Assembly: GCA_003640385.1 (NCBI GenBank) | Contig: RCAB01000595.1 | Span: 1 to 35,011, forward strand | Source of the DNA: Setaria digitata | Lineage: Eukaryota; Nematoda; Chromadorea; Rhabditida; Setariidae | Length of the DNA stretch: 35,011 nucleotides | Reading direction: 5' to 3' | Shown here: in pieces, positions 33,226 to 35,011 of the stretch | Numbering within the stretch: the stretch's first letter is position 1 | Layout: the number at the start of each line of letters is the position of its first letter | Translations under genes and position numbers: made by a program | The notes under the pieces: generated by a model | Databases searched by the model: none | Told to the model about the DNA's origin: nothing | The model's input: the letters and a program-made list of their open reading frames with translations, nothing else

Positions 33226-35011
33226 GTAAACAGCTTCGCTGTATTTTTGAGCTTCTCCATCGAAGACTGCAGATCTTAATTTCGTCAATATTCCTAACAG
33301 TATAATTTATTGGAAAGGATAAAGTAGGCAGGATAATGTTTTAAAACGAAACCTTAAATTCTAATACAAAATAACCATATTAATCTTAAAGCGAAAGATA
33401 TCCAAATGATCACATGAAAGAAATACACTGAAAATTATTGTAGAGAGTTGTTTTACAAAATCTTTTAAAGGCATGAAACTTGTCAAAGCAAATTTTTGAA
33501 TTTGAGAAATTTGATGAATCAAGAGGTAATAATGTGTCAGGTAGACTGACACATCAGTGGATAAGGAGAGGAAATCAATAATTTCCAGAAAATTGTGTCT
33601 GTTGAGGGATCATTAAAAAATTTTTCAAAAACTAAGGAACAGGTGGTAGTTAATAAAGAATTAAGAAAAATTCAAACATAAAACTACTAAGACGAAGTGA
33701 GTGAAAGTAAACAAAAGGCATACAATAAATGATAAAATAAAAAAAAACTGAAGAATGCAACAATTTTGAATAATACAGCAAGAAACATTAGGATTAAACA
33801 ACAAATGTTGAGGAATGATATTAACCACATAAATAAAACGATAAAAAATAATTACTTTACAAAGTAGCTACAAAATTTTATTGGTAGGACTATTTGAGCG
33901 GTTTCGCTAAATTTACTTGCAACTTTGTTTCCTCTTTTATTCTAGGATAGTTAAACTGGCACATTAATAGAAAAATAAATAAATAAGTAAATAAAAAGAA
34001 GAAAAAGAAAGGGACCAGTTTTTGAACGCGTAAAATTAACAAACCATACTGTTCATTTTTAACTGATGTCATAAAATTGGCTTAGGTTTCTTAAATGACC
34101 CTAGCGTGCACGGCATAATATAATTTCCAAAATGTTTTACATTTCCTAGAAAATCTGTTCATAATTATTTTCGCCTTTTAAGATATTGCTCTTCCAACCA
34201 TTCTTTTTTTCCGCAAAATTTTGATTTCGATTTAATGTGTAGTATTATCAAAGAAAAAGAAAATTAAAATCTTCAAAATGATTTTGTTTCGCACCTTAGT
34301 TTCAAATGAAAAGAGAATTTTTTTTTTAATTCATATAACAAGAGCTTCTTAGGAAAACCCTTTTTTACCAATGAAAATATTTGCTACAGTAATACACACT
34401 CTCATTTATTCTGAAATAAACAGGAGAATGCACTAAAATTCTGGTGGATACCTTGCTCAGTTTTTTGAACATTTTGTCAGCGAGTAAAACGCGTGTAAAT
34501 TAAGATTAGCAAAACCCCGAGCAAATAAAAATAGAAAGAAAAAATTAAAATAAAAAGAGAAACTATTCTTGAAAATATCCAAATCGTCCGCATTCAAAAT
34601 GAATAAGAAAATCACGAAAAGAAAAAATGAAACAGACGAGAAAACTCCAGATCTAAAAGTAACGTTAGCAAGAAATAATGAAACCACAGCTTTACTTATC
34701 ACAGGGAAAGTCGAAACTAGTAAAAGCGCGAAGAGGAAAAATAAAAGAAGTAAATAAAATGCTGAAATGACCAGTAAAAAAATCCTAACATTCCGTTTTA
34801 TGAGATCTTCCTAATGGAGTTACTTATATATAAAAAAAAAAAAAACAGTCTATTAAATCTCAAAAAAAAAGATCAAGAACCAGTATCGGTATCCTTACAT
34901 TTTCGTCTCCTTGCTTTTTTAAATAATCTTAATTAAGTTTAAAAAATATCACAAGGTTTTTAAAAATTCCAAATTAACCTATGGACATCGTGCAATTAAA
35001 GATATCCATGG
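33226..35011. other. AT-rich stretch, no gene recognised
   Basis: No exon, RNA gene or repeat recognised. A Lys-rich open frame at 34569-34757 (plus; MKISKSSAFKMNKKITKRKN...) overlaps a Phe-rich minus-strand frame. Its later part (DEKTPDLKVTLARNNETTAL) has mixed composition, but it has no recognisable domain or splice context, so it is left uncalled. Confidence 0.45.

Noticed and set aside
1..35011. tRNA, rRNA, spliced-leader RNA or CRISPR array anywhere in the window
   Set aside because: Scanning for GTTCGA/GTTCAA B-box-type words on both strands gave no cloverleaf partner. No rRNA or spliced-leader sequence was recognised, and no regularly spaced repeat-spacer pattern exists.

Overview
This window is very AT-rich eukaryotic DNA (by eye about 75-80% A+T), full of homopolymer A/T runs and simple repeats. 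It contains one gene I can identify with confidence. That gene encodes a Yippee-like (YPEL1-4 type) zinc-binding protein on the minus strand, in five coding exons between 6448 and 4209. The introns have GT...AG ends with T-rich TTTCAG/TGCAG/TTTAG acceptors and are 148-790 bp long. The AT-richness, intron style and protein sequence suggest an invertebrate, most likely a nematode and possibly a filarial or related spirurid. The phylum is inferred and one gene cannot settle it.

Layout. 1-4208: apparently gene-free AT-rich DNA, with a possible poly(A) signal for the Yippee gene near 4100. 4209-6448: the Yippee-like gene. 6449-12540: intergenic, with a modest GC-richer patch at about 6960-7110, a perfect 38-bp palindrome (8265-8302) and a perfect 27-bp-stem hairpin (9452-9509). 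12556-13080: a 12-bp minisatellite of about 40 units, with decayed related sequence to about 13560. 13560-18110: mostly featureless, except a GC-rich 32-bp tandem duplication at 15143-15212. 18130-18760: a TG-rich alternating tract, then two 102-bp AT repeat units ending in a perfect 48-bp palindrome. 18780-24190: AT-rich, with short microsatellites and a diverged local repeat cluster at 22800-23165.

24190-33225: this part is bracketed by two diverged direct copies of a roughly 1-kb sequence (24190-25310 and 32322-33225), about 8 kb apart. Between them lie an AT cruciform-prone tract (25557-25815), small tandem repeats (27302-27850), and a 28.2-30.9 kb stretch that is visibly less AT-rich and poorer in homopolymers. 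That stretch holds a GC-elevated island (28190-28390) and a few splice-acceptor-plus-open-frame segments. It is the best place to look for an undetected gene, but I could not assemble or identify one. 33225-35011: nothing recognisable.

No tRNA, rRNA, spliced-leader RNA, CRISPR array, transposase or reverse transcriptase was recognised. Most short open frames are poly-Phe/Lys/Ser products of homopolymers or of the minisatellite and are not annotated as genes. With one recognised gene, no pathway or operon can be inferred.
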